Shown here in pieces: positions 18,501-28,000 of a stretch of 64,000 nt of DNA. The stretch spans positions 1 through 64,000 of the forward strand of contig JASHPK010000042.1 of NCBI GenBank assembly GCA_030038095.1. The letters run 5' to 3'. The notes beneath the pieces are model-generated. The model was not told where the DNA came from, did no database searches, and saw only the letters and a list, made by a program, of their open reading frames with translations. This stretch comes from Thermoplasmata archaeon (GTDB lineage: Archaea > Thermoplasmatota > Thermoplasmata > Lutacidiplasmatales > UBA184). Every line of letters starts with the position of its first letter. Within the stretch, counting starts at the first letter, position 1. The translations under genes were made by a program, and so were the position numbers.

Positions 18501-20244
18501 GTTCGACTCCCTCGTCAACCTCTCGGCGCCCGCTGGAGTCGTCACGTTCCACGCGCCCGGCCTCGCCACCGGTACGTATTGGGCGCTGACCCTCAACAAT
18601 ACCCGGTATTCGTCGACCACTCCGTGGATCAACATCACGACGCATCCCGGCACGTTCTTCTGGTCGGTCGCCGACGCGGTGTCGCCGAGCGGCACGGCCG
18701 GGTACGTCCCGACGGGCGTCTCGTCGAGCATCTCCGTGACCCCGGACCACACGTACGACGTGCAGTACACCCCCGCCTACCTCGTCCACCTCGAGAGCTC
18801 GACCGGGGGCCTCGTCTCGCTCAACGGCGGCTACCCGACGAACTCGGTCTCCGCGTGGGAGGCTTCCGGCGCGTCCGTCAGCATCTCGGCGACCCTCTCG
18901 CCCGGCTACTCGTTCGTGGGGTGGAGCGGGACCGGTACCGGGGCCTATTCGGGGAACCTCACGACCACCTCGGTGGCCGCGGGGAGCCCGCTGCTCGAGA
19001 CGGCGACGTTCCAGCCGCTCCCCGGAGCGCGGTTCAACCTCTCGCTCACGGAGTCGGGTCTTCCGGCGGGGACGTGGTGGACCGCCAACCTGAACGGCGC
19101 GGGCCACTCGTCCGACAACCCGACCTTCACGGTCGGGAACCTGTGGCCCTGGACCGCGCCGAACGGGCTCGGCTTCTACAACCTCAGCATCCCGAACGCC
19201 TACGAGAACAGCACGAACCTGACGCGGTTCGTGCCGCTCCCGACGTACCCGACCGTGGTCGGCACGAACGGCTCGTTCACGCCGCCCGTGGTGGTCTCCT
19301 TCCAGGAGCAGTCCCTCCTCCAGCTCACCGCGCTCCCCGGAGGGACGCCCGAGGCGACGTACGACGGAGCGCCGACGGGCAGCTCCGCGTGGATCGTCCC
19401 CGGTGGCCTGGTGACGATGGTCGCGGTGCATAACCCCGGCTACGTCTTCGAGGGCTGGGAAGGGACGGGCGACGGATCGTACACCGGACCGGACTCGCCG
19501 GTCACGATCACCTCCGAGGGACCGATCACCGAGGTCGCGGTGTTCGCCCCGGCCGTGACCCCGCCCTTGCCGCGCTACTCGATCACCTTCCACCTCGAGG
19601 ACCCGCTCGTCCCCGGCACGACCTGGAGCGTCGTCTTCGGCGGACAGGGCTACTCGTCCAGCGGGACGAACCTCACGATCCCCGATGTCCTCGGTGGCAC
19701 GTACGGGATCTCGGTCGGCACGGCGGTCTCCCCGAGCGGCCTCGTCGAGTACCAGGCGACGTCGAGCGACCCGGCGGCCTACACCGTCCGAGGCAACGCG
19801 ACCCTCGACCTCACGTATCAGACGTACTACTGGGTGGGCGTCTCGGCGTCCGTGGGGGGTTCGGTGAGCCCGGGTTCGGGGTTCTACGAGGCCGGGAATC
19901 TGCTCTACCTGGTCGCGACGCCGAACGCGACGTACACGTTCAACGGCTGGGGCGGCAGCGGCACGGGGAGCTACTCCGGCTCGAACGCGACCGCGTCGAT
20001 CCTGGTCCAGTCCCCGCTGACCGAGATCGCCACGTTCCGCGCGACCCCGACGGGGGCCTCCTCGAGCTCCTCGGTATGGACGAACCCGCTCTCGTGGCTC
20101 GGGATCGGTGCCCTCGCGCTCATCGCGGGCCTCATCGTCGGAACGGTGGGGGCCCGGTGGCGCGCCCGACCCGCCAGCTCTCCCCCTCCCACCGGCCGGA
20201 GCCCGCCGGCTCCCACTTCCCCCGGCGCCCGGAGCGGCCCATGA
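15571..20244 (+). CDS. Giant exoprotein: Asp-box propeller, ETGL domains, InlB-like repeats
   Basis: The ATG at 15571 lies 25 bases after CTTAAG. The 1557-residue product has an N-terminal signal/anchor helix (LLVVAIVAIMLLSAVFVVG) and about five Asp-box motifs between 16250 and 17070 (for example STDNGTTWQAP, STDNGATWSGP, STDSGATWTDS), the mark of a sialidase-type propeller. Several ETGLP...W-type beta domains follow (about 17520, 18270, 18540, 19045, 19590). Interleaved with them are three divergent InlB-B-like repeats built around GW.G(T/S)G.G.Y(S/T)G (about 18900, 19440, 19940). A C-terminal helix and Pro/Arg tail end it. It overlaps the next start by ATGA. It is a paralogue of the 20241 product and is probably an adhesive or polymer-binding surface protein. 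Confidence 0.83.
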   Translation: MYKSRWRHTGVSHGIWTSLLVVAIVAIMLLSAVFVVGASSMGRSAAPSPSNSIPAAGTPPSIFGFFASPEEFFEGGSTSLIVSAYSQWPITYTYSGLPPGCVSANTSFLSCTPTAPGFFNVTVSLVDTSTPVPASSSTDLLVDTVATGNFFSLNSSVATFANATAEDCASIASPPFYQNFCSPEVQSPTLLPLPNGTLGLGYQRDTTVTTNPCSAGNETVARVNFQVSSNNGSSFGAVEDLGNETCSYLDAIEPSFAVGGPNVYGAFIEENSSLLPWEYVVRSSDALGFVSSANNGTNFSVPVTLDASGNLAQPVVAAFGSDVYVAVEDIANSTTPIAGGVLPIAIEVLASTDNGTTWQAPVTLPGLNASAGYDATSPAIAVNATGTVTVAYATDRSCLASGPFGCTEYGDAIVVSSSTDNGATWSGPTVIAPPAGESACFTGACESAYFESTPEIALAYAPGGTDLYVVYAATYDQGTGVPNNFNHTGLFAAASTDSGATWTDSAISASVGPTALRYFEPAIGVNASTVYVSSLVANESSGSWGFANSLADFVETEPTGATAAWSVPTANDIESFVSGGSVNSTRTSFPGFSSSVVILPSGRAMIAFAFPEPSTYSISRGPGYYYANTSYPSALVVGALVLPTDPNALTVSFEQTGLPTGVSWLFTINGVPYRLETPMIEFTNIPEGVPMMVGAYYQGGYWTISSSYYNATLNTFYFNETDTFTFEVWVGFEFNTFPSLDGLWYTVYPYGDADLSATVVNSPFYAYVYTSWELYGNFICIITCSYTLQNYNDYYAFSFPSSPPSWYQQCVGAICSNWTSPWYFPLGSTVFLNTSAWPFFGLTPTYWTGQGAGSYTGLTGGYCYYAFYGCDYASGPIHMLGPINETIWLANGPVNLTRNITFSPYGLPSSSVYHFTMGGVEYNGTAPADLTVPDVKTGAYHVSGIWASSSEPGWEYFGYVNGPNPFLSASLTNVNLTFDSLVNLSAPAGVVTFHAPGLATGTYWALTLNNTRYSSTTPWINITTHPGTFFWSVADAVSPSGTAGYVPTGVSSSISVTPDHTYDVQYTPAYLVHLESSTGGLVSLNGGYPTNSVSAWEASGASVSISATLSPGYSFVGWSGTGTGAYSGNLTTTSVAAGSPLLETATFQPLPGARFNLSLTESGLPAGTWWTANLNGAGHSSDNPTFTVGNLWPWTAPNGLGFYNLSIPNAYENSTNLTRFVPLPTYPTVVGTNGSFTPPVVVSFQEQSLLQLTALPGGTPEATYDGAPTGSSAWIVPGGLVTMVAVHNPGYVFEGWEGTGDGSYTGPDSPVTITSEGPITEVAVFAPAVTPPLPRYSITFHLEDPLVPGTTWSVVFGGQGYSSSGTNLTIPDVLGGTYGISVGTAVSPSGLVEYQATSSDPAAYTVRGNATLDLTYQTYYWVGVSASVGGSVSPGSGFYEAGNLLYLVATPNATYTFNGWGGSGTGSYSGSNATASILVQSPLTEIATFRATPTGASSSSSVWTNPLSWLGIGALALIAGLIVGTVGARWRARPASSPPPTGRSPPAPTSPGARSGP

Positions 20245-23200
20245 CCGCACGACGGACCTTCCTCACCTCCCGCGCCCTCGCGGTGCTGGTCGCGCTCGCG
20301 GTGGTCGGGTCGTTCGGCGCGACCGTGCTCGCGGGCGGGGCCGCGGCGCCGGTCGCGCCGTCGGGGTCGACCGGACTCGTGGCCGGGCACACGTCGTCCC
20401 GAGGCGCGGCCGCTCCCCCTCCGGCCGCGAGCCCGCTCGGGAACGCCTCGGGACCCGGCGTCTTCTACAGCACCTCCGCGCTCTCCGGTGCCTCGTTCAA
20501 GAACTCCACGTGCGTTTCCGGACTCTGCTACAGCGTCACGAATGACGTCAGCACGACCGTGACGCCGAGCGGTGAGCTCGTCGCGGCCTACACGACCCTC
20601 ACCGATCGGAGCCCCTGCGCCGCGCTTCGCTCCTACAGCGTCTCGAACGTCGCGATCGAGACCTCCACGAACGGCGGCGCGTCCTGGTCGCCGGTCGAGT
20701 ACCTCGGGAACCCGAACTGCGCCGCGTCGGGATACCCGGACGCCTGGCAGCCGTCGATCGCGACGCTCGGGAACGGCACGCTGGTCCTCGCGTACGTCGA
20801 GTACAACCTCTCCGCGGGCTCGCTGCCCCCGCTCACCCAGTACACCTGGCCGCCGACCGAGTCCCGCCTCGTCCTCACCGAGAGCTACGACGGCGGCGTC
20901 GCCTGGTCGAACCCGTACGTCCTCAACATCTCGAACCCGCCGAGCGCCCCGCCCGGCCTCCAGTATACCCCCGCGTTCCCCTCGGTCGCCACGATCGGGA
21001 ACACGATCTACGTCACCTGGATGTCGCTGACCACCTGGAACTCGGAGGGGAGCATCGCGCTCGTCGTCTCGTCGAACGGCGGGGCGACCTGGAGCCCGAC
21101 CCTCACGGTATCGTCCGGGCCGTTCGCCGGCTACTCGATGGACCCCGACGCGATCGTCGAGCCGAACGGGAACCTCGTGATCGCGTACACGGCCAACGTC
21201 TCGTTCACCTCGTTCATCTGCGGGGCGTTCATCTGCACCTTCTATCCGTACGGCCTCTGGACCGGGAACGTCTGGGTCGCCTCGTCGTTCTACAACGGGA
21301 CCGTCTTCAACTATACCGAGGTCGCCTCCGAGGTCCCGCTGGGGTCGTTCGGATGGGACCCGTACACGAACCCGACCTCGTTCGGGCCGTTCGAGACGCC
21401 GGCGCCCCAGCTCGCGTACTCGAACGCGACGGGCCAGATCTACCTCGCGTTCACGGCCGGGGTCACGACGAATGACACCTCGTACTGTCCGTACCCTTCG
21501 TTCGCCTGCCTCGCCGACGACCTGTTCTTCTTTAGCTCGCCCGACAACGGCTCGTTCTGGAACCAGGGGAACATCGGGACGACCGTCTTCAACCCCTCGG
21601 TCATCGACCCGTCGACGACGAACCTGAACGCGACCGACTCGGTCCCGACCGTTTCGCTCGCCACGTCGGGATCGACCGTCTACCTCGAGGCGTCGTACTA
21701 CAACGGCACCCTCTGCGAGAGCGGGGTGTGCGGGGTCTCGACCGAGGTGGTCTTCTCGACGTCCGACAACGGCACGACCTTCACCCCGCCCGTGACGGTC
21801 ACCGCCCCGTACACGCCCTACGACTACGCCTGGACGGGCGAGTACGGTTCGGTCGCGGTCGTGAACGGGACGCCGCTCTACTTCTGGACGCTGAACTCGT
21901 GCCCGGGCTGGTCGATCACCCCGTGCGGTGCGTACCCCGGCTCGAACCTGCCGCTCTCGGCGGTCTCGGTCTCCGAGCTGTTCAACGGCACCGGAGGGGC
22001 GAAGCTCACGCTCACGGCCGTCGGCCTCGGCCCCGGCGTCAACTGGACGGCGAACGTCCTCGGCAACGTCCGCACGGGGCCGGGCAACGGATCGCTCTCC
22101 GTGAGCGGCATCCCGAAGGGGGTGCCGATCTTCTTCACGGTGCCGGGCGTCAACGAGACGAGCGTCCGGTACTACGTGCTGCCCGGTGCGATTGTCCCCG
22201 CCCCACCGGTGGTTCTCACCAAGAGCCTGACGGTGACCGTCACGTTCACCGAGTACGTTCCGGTGACGATCTCGTTCGCTGTCCCGGACCTTCAGGGCCC
22301 GGCCTGCCAGGGCTTCTTCACGTACCTCTCTGGCTGTCCGAGCTTCTACCCCGGCTGCCTCGGGGCGCCGATGGGCAACTACACCGAGGCGTGCTTCTCC
22401 TACTACTTCAACCCGATTCCGCCCCATGGCGCGAGCTGGGTACCCGCCGGCCGGGCGGACTCGGTCGGCCTGAGCCCGTTCCCGGGTCCGGTCTGCTGGT
22501 ACTATTACGGGGGGATCTACGGCTACACCTACTGTTACATCTACGAGTTCAACCTGGAGCCGCTCGGCTGGTCGGGGTCGGGCCCCGGCAGCGTCTCGAC
22601 CTCGGCGCTGAACATCACGTTCTACCCGACGGGCCCGGTCACCGAGACCGCGGCGTTCATCGAGACCGGCTTCTGCATGTCGTTCTACGAGAACTTCACG
22701 GGGTTCAAGTACTACTATAACTACGGCTGCGAGAACTTCAGCGCCCCCCTGACCGTCAAGGAGACGGGGCTGCCACCGGGGACCCCGTGGGCGGTGACGC
22801 TCTCGGGCGCCGCCGGCGACACGACCAACTACTCGGTCGCGGGGACCCCGATCGTCAACAACACCGCCGGGGTGGGTATCGGGGAGGTCATCCCGTGGAA
22901 CGTCCCGAGCTCGACGCCTGGGGAGGAGTGGGTCGGGACCCCGAGCGTGTTGTCGCCGATGATCCTGCCGCTCACGGCCCCGCTCGTGATCAACTACACG
23001 CTCGAACCGCTCGCCGCCGCCGCGGAACCGGTCGAGCTCGAGACGATCGGCCTTCCCGCCGGCCTCCAGGCAAACCTCACCGTGAACAACGAGGGCACGG
23101 GGACCTCGACGGTCCTCCCGGCGAGCTCGAGCCCCCTCAACGTGACGCTCCCGGCCGGGGACTACTCGCTCAATGCCTCGGCGGTCATCGACATCAACGG

Positions 23201-24836
23201 GACCTCGTACTATCCCCGGGCGATCTACTCGGACGTCGACCTCGTGAACGAGTCCAACCAGAGCGGTACGTCGCCGAGCTCGATCTTCCTGGGCGGCGCC
23301 GCGCGGATCGCGGTCGCGTACGCCCCCGAGTACTGGGTGTCGATCGCAGCCGGCGCCGGTGGGACGGTCACGCCCGCGAGCCAGTGGGTCGAGGGGGGTG
23401 GGACGATCGCGCTCAGCGCGAGCGCGGACCCGGGGTACGAGTTCCTCTACTGGGTCGGCACCGGTCCCGGCTCCACGTCCGGCCCGGAGGCGCTCCTCTC
23501 GCACGTGGTGATCTCGCCCGGCGGGCCGGTGACCGAGCTCGCCGTCTTCGGCCTGAAGCCCCCGCCGTCCTGGACGGTCACCGTCTCTCCGACGGGCCTT
23601 CCGCTGGGCCAGGAGTACTCGGTCACGCTCGGGGGCCAGACGTACTCGGGCGTGGGCATCCTCAAGATCGGGAACCTGTCGACCGGCACGTACTCGCTCT
23701 CGCTCCCGGACGTCGTCTCACCGGCGTCGTCCGCGGTCCGCTACGCGCTCTCGGCCCTTCACGCGTCGACGGGGCTGTCGAACGGGGCGCTGACCGTGGA
23801 CGAGAACCTCTCCCTCGACCCGGTCTATTCGACCCAGTACCTCGTTTCCGTCTCGGTGATCGGGAACGGGACGCTCAACGTCACCTCCGGCGCGTACTGG
23901 TACGGGGCGAACGCGACCTTCACCGCGACCGCGACCCCCGCGACGAACTTCGTCTTCTCGGGCTGGTGGGCCGCGATCGGCGGAGGGACCTCCACCGAGA
24001 TCTCGACGAATGCGTCGCTCGCGCTCGTGCTGACGTCGTACGCCACGATCGCCGCGCAGTTCACCCCGGCGCCGCCGGTCATCACCCCGACCTACGCGTT
24101 CACGTTCTCCGAATCGGGTCTCCCGGCCGGAGCGTTCTGGCAGGTATCCCTCACGCCCGGGGTCGGCGTCTCGGGCCGGACGGCCAACCTCACGGTGACC
24201 GTCCCGGGCGGGAGCTACGTCGTGAACGTGGCGGCGGTCTACACGACCACCGGCGTGCGCTACGTGTCGAACGTCGCCCAGAACCTCTCGGTCCCGATCC
24301 CCTCGACCGGCTCCGCGCTCTCGGTCCGGTTCACGGAGGAGTTCCTCGTCTCCGTCTCGACCTCGGGGAGCGGCAGCGCGACCGGGAGCGGCTGGGCGAT
24401 CGCCGGCGAGACGGCCACGATCTCGGCGGCGCCCGCGCCGTCCGGCTGGACGTTCGTCGGCTGGGACGGGACCGGGAGCGGCAGCTACTCCGGAACGAAC
24501 TCGACCGAGCAGGTGCTCCCGAAGGGACCGATCACCGAGACGGCGACGTACGTGCCGACCAGCACGACCACGAGCTCGACCGCGTCGGTCGCGTGGTACG
24601 ACTGGGCCGCGCTCGGCCTCGTCGTGGCGGTCCTTTTGATCGTGGGCCTGATCGAGGGGCTCAGCGTGATCCGACGCCGCAAGCCCCCCGCCGCCTCGGC
24701 GCCTCCGCCCCGGCCCGGCCTCCGGGCCTCGCCGGCCCCCCCGGCGCTCCCCCCGACCGCGCCCCAACGGGCCCCCGCCCCGTCCCCCGGGCCGACGACC
24801 CCTCCGTCGTCCCCCTCGCCCTGGAAGGAGACGTAG
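20241..24836 (+). CDS. Giant exoprotein paralogous to the 15571 product
   Basis: The ATG at 20241 overlaps the upstream stop. The product has 1531 residues, with an N-terminal signal helix (ALAVLVALAVVGSFGATVLAGG region). Asp-box motifs occur between 20660 and 21780 (STNGGASWSP, SYDGGVAWSNP, SSNGGATWSP, TSDNGTTFTPP), again pointing to a propeller. ETGLP...W-type domains (about 22010, 22760, 23570, 24090) alternate with three InlB-B-like repeats (about 23430, 23940, 24445). A C-terminal helix (AALGLVVAVLLIVGLIEGL) and Pro-rich tail complete it. Same architecture, direct adjacency and coupled translation point to a tandem duplication followed by strong divergence. Tyr/Cys-rich inserts near 22300-22740 are specific to this copy. 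Confidence 0.82.
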   Translation: MTARRTFLTSRALAVLVALAVVGSFGATVLAGGAAAPVAPSGSTGLVAGHTSSRGAAAPPPAASPLGNASGPGVFYSTSALSGASFKNSTCVSGLCYSVTNDVSTTVTPSGELVAAYTTLTDRSPCAALRSYSVSNVAIETSTNGGASWSPVEYLGNPNCAASGYPDAWQPSIATLGNGTLVLAYVEYNLSAGSLPPLTQYTWPPTESRLVLTESYDGGVAWSNPYVLNISNPPSAPPGLQYTPAFPSVATIGNTIYVTWMSLTTWNSEGSIALVVSSNGGATWSPTLTVSSGPFAGYSMDPDAIVEPNGNLVIAYTANVSFTSFICGAFICTFYPYGLWTGNVWVASSFYNGTVFNYTEVASEVPLGSFGWDPYTNPTSFGPFETPAPQLAYSNATGQIYLAFTAGVTTNDTSYCPYPSFACLADDLFFFSSPDNGSFWNQGNIGTTVFNPSVIDPSTTNLNATDSVPTVSLATSGSTVYLEASYYNGTLCESGVCGVSTEVVFSTSDNGTTFTPPVTVTAPYTPYDYAWTGEYGSVAVVNGTPLYFWTLNSCPGWSITPCGAYPGSNLPLSAVSVSELFNGTGGAKLTLTAVGLGPGVNWTANVLGNVRTGPGNGSLSVSGIPKGVPIFFTVPGVNETSVRYYVLPGAIVPAPPVVLTKSLTVTVTFTEYVPVTISFAVPDLQGPACQGFFTYLSGCPSFYPGCLGAPMGNYTEACFSYYFNPIPPHGASWVPAGRADSVGLSPFPGPVCWYYYGGIYGYTYCYIYEFNLEPLGWSGSGPGSVSTSALNITFYPTGPVTETAAFIETGFCMSFYENFTGFKYYYNYGCENFSAPLTVKETGLPPGTPWAVTLSGAAGDTTNYSVAGTPIVNNTAGVGIGEVIPWNVPSSTPGEEWVGTPSVLSPMILPLTAPLVINYTLEPLAAAAEPVELETIGLPAGLQANLTVNNEGTGTSTVLPASSSPLNVTLPAGDYSLNASAVIDINGTSYYPRAIYSDVDLVNESNQSGTSPSSIFLGGAARIAVAYAPEYWVSIAAGAGGTVTPASQWVEGGGTIALSASADPGYEFLYWVGTGPGSTSGPEALLSHVVISPGGPVTELAVFGLKPPPSWTVTVSPTGLPLGQEYSVTLGGQTYSGVGILKIGNLSTGTYSLSLPDVVSPASSAVRYALSALHASTGLSNGALTVDENLSLDPVYSTQYLVSVSVIGNGTLNVTSGAYWYGANATFTATATPATNFVFSGWWAAIGGGTSTEISTNASLALVLTSYATIAAQFTPAPPVITPTYAFTFSESGLPAGAFWQVSLTPGVGVSGRTANLTVTVPGGSYVVNVAAVYTTTGVRYVSNVAQNLSVPIPSTGSALSVRFTEEFLVSVSTSGSGSATGSGWAIAGETATISAAPAPSGWTFVGWDGTGSGSYSGTNSTEQVLPKGPITETATYVPTSTTTSSTASVAWYDWAALGLVVAVLLIVGLIEGLSVIRRRKPPAASAPPPRPGLRASPAPPALPPTAPQRAPAPSPGPTTPPSSPSPWKET

Positions 24837-25011
24837 ATCGGGCGGGCGTCGGCGCGCCGGACTCGGGGCCGGCTCCTCCGACAGGGGGGCGGGCGGTGTC
24901 GCGCTTGAGACACGACCGGGGGTCACCCTCCGCTCCCGGTACAGTAGGGAGGGAATCTGCCTCGGCGGCTACGCCGGCGCGGGGGGTCTCCCTCTCGGCG
25001 GAGGCGAACCG

Positions 25012-25018
25012 TCTTAAC
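25012..25018 (+). promoter_or_regulatory. TATA-like box for the thermopsin gene
   Basis: TCTTAAC is centred 26 bases before the ATG at 25042. The GTG at 25027 would be only 11 bases away, so the box decides the start. The 200 bases between the previous stop and this box hold no other gene I can see. Confidence 0.5.
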
Positions 25019-25041
25019 GGGGACGGGTGTCCAAGCCTCGC

Positions 25042-28000
25042 ATGTCGCGGCTCGTCGTCGTCGCGGTCGTCCTGAGCGCCGTCGTCCTCGCCGGATCCCT
25101 CGCGGTCCTTCCCGGGGCCCACGCCGCGCCCCGGGCGGCCCCCGGGACGCCGGCGGCCCACGCGACCGCGGTCCCCGAGCCCAAGATCGCCCCGGCCCCG
25201 CCGTCGAGCTCGTTGGCGGCCTCCTCCGCCGCGCGGGAATCGCTCGGACGGTCGATCCTGAGCGACCTCGAGGGGTCCGGCGTCCCGGCCCGCGCGATCT
25301 ACCTCCCGGACTTCGCGGGGGGCGGCGTCCTGCACGGGAACGTCGTCTCGCCGATCACGACCATCGCCCCGGCCCCGATGGGCCTCGGCGACTACGGCGT
25401 CCGGAACACGACCGGGACGCCGCAACCCTACGTGATCGACTCGACCAGCTGGGAGGGGACGATCTCGCTCAACTCGGGGGACTTCTTCTACATCGACAAC
25501 GACGGTCCCGACACGTTCGGGGTCCAGCTGAACGCCGTCCTCTCCAACGTGACGGTCGCCGGCAACGCGTCGAACGACTTCTGGATCCAGGACGTCCTCT
25601 TCTTCACCCCGAGCACGGACAGCATCCAGATGCTGGACAACGTCTGGAACCTGTCGACCCCGTCGACCGCCGAGCCGGCGAGCACGTTCTTCGAGTACAA
25701 CGGCACGCCGGTGGACGGCCACTACTACTACGATTTCGGGCCGGCGTTCACGACCAGCTTCCCGTTCACGGCCCACCTCTACGAGAACGCGAGCCTCACG
25801 AACATCAGCGGGAGGTCCTACTCGACCGTGCGGTTCGGCTACGACATCGTCAGCGGCACGGGAGCCACGATCGGCCACGGGGTCTTCGACACGGTCCTCT
25901 TCGCCTCGGACGTCAACGCGGTCCCCGGGGTGCATCTGCCGCAGTTCCAGGTCAACGGCGGCCGGCTCACGCCGACGAACTTCCTCCTCTACGACACCGA
26001 GCTCATGATCGGGGGACCGGGCGGGGGCAGCACGACCCAGGTCTACAGCCTGAACGGCTCGATGCAGATCGCCTACTACAACCGCTCGACCGGCCACTAC
26101 TCGTTCGACCCCTCCGCCTGGAGCGCGGGGGCCGACACGGGCGAGACGAGCCAGGGCGTCGCGGTCTCCTACCTGACCCCGGGGACGGGGCTCCTCGGCG
26201 CCGGCCCGTCGTTCATCGAGCCGCTCTGGAACGCGACCCCCGGCGGGAACCAGGGGCAGCTCGAGCTCACGGGCTCCGTGGCGCCGGACAACGCCTTCCT
26301 CTTCCTTTCTCAGGGGGGCACCTTCAACGCCACGTCCGCCGCCTGGGCGCCGTTCCTCCCGGGCGGGAGATACACGTTCTACCTGCCGCCCGGGGACTAC
26401 TCGGGAGAGGCCCTGCTCTCGAACCACGATACCCGGGACGTCTTCTACTCGGGCGGGGCCGGAACGACCGACTCCGTCGCGATCTCGCTCCCCTACGACC
26501 TCACGGTCGGGGTCGACACGCCGCTCTTCGCCTGGAACAACGCGGAGCTCGCGAACCTCTCGTTCGCGGGGGACGGGACGGCGAACTCCCCGTACCTCCT
26601 CTACGACAACGAGTACACGACGCTCGATCCGCTCTTCGGGGAGCTCAATGACTACCTCTTCCCGGTCTTCCCGGGCGTCCTCATCTCGGGAACGACCGCG
26701 TACTTCGACCTCGACCACGCCCCGCCCTTGACCGTGCTCTATCCGTCGATCTACGACGCCCGGCTCTTCGTGAACGGGCTCCCCGACACGAACCAGCTCC
26801 AGATCGAGCTCTACGATACGAGCCACGGGTCGATCACGGACTCGAGCGACATCGGCGGGTGGATCTGCGGTTGCCAGTTCAACTTCCCGACGGTCTACTA
26901 TCCCGACGGGGAGATCGTCCTCTGGGGCGCGACCGACACCCTCGTCGCGGCGAACATCTTCGACGACCAGGGGGTCGGGATCGTGCTCATGCAGGGGAGC
27001 GACAACGTCGTCTGGGGCAACGAGTTCCTGAACGGCCTCCTCGCTCCCGCGACGTTCCCCGCCCAGTTCGGGATCTGGGAGTTCGAGTCGGGCGACCTCA
27101 TCTACAACAACGCGTTCGACACGTCGGTCACCGCCTACTCGCCGAGCTACAACCTCTACAACGGCAACAACCAGACGAACGTGAACTCCTGGAACCTCTC
27201 GGGCTGGCAGCCGTCGAGCGCGGTGAACGTCGTCAACGGGTTCAACCTGTCGGGGAGCCTCCTCGGCCTCCCGGCGGTGTGCGGCAACTGGTGGTGGGAC
27301 TACTCGCCCGGGATGTCGCTCCCGTACAACGAGCCGTACGACGGCGGTGCGCCGTTCATCTTCACGGGCGGGGACTACTGCCCCTCGGGGCCGAACGGGA
27401 CGATCGGCTACCTGGTCTCGTTCTCGGAGACGGGGCTCCCCGGCGGCACCTGGACGGTCACCCTCGCGGGCGTCAGCGGGACCGCCGCCGCCGGCAGCCC
27501 GATCACCTTCGCGATGCCGAACGGGACGTGGTCGTACTCGGTCGCCGCGGTCGGCGGCCTCACGGTCTCGCCGGCGGCCGGCACCGTGACCGTCCACGGG
27601 CGGAGCGTGAGCACCGCGATCGCCTTCGCCCAGCCGATCTCCTCCGTCACGCCCACGAGCTACCTGACCACGGTCGCCGAGTCGGGCCTGGCGCCGGGCG
27701 TGACCTGGTCGATCACGATCAACGCGACCCGCTATAGTGCGAACGGCACGACCGTCGCGCTCACGCTCACCAACGGATCGTACGCGTACACGGTCGCCGC
27801 CGTGACCGACTACAGCCTGCTCTCGCCCGCCTCGGGGGCGATCACGGTGGACGGCGCCCCCGCGACCCTCGACCTCAAGTTCACGCCGGATCCGGGCTGG
27901 CTCAACGCGACCGTCGCGCCCGCGACCGCGTCCGTCTGGGTCGATGCGGTGTCGGTGCCGCTCACCTCGGGCGCCTTCAGCCTCGAGGAGATGCCGGGCA

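Noticed and set aside
7492-24836. True sialidases
   Set aside because: Asp boxes show a propeller fold, but no arginine triad or nucleophile pair could be assigned, so enzymatic naming is not supported.
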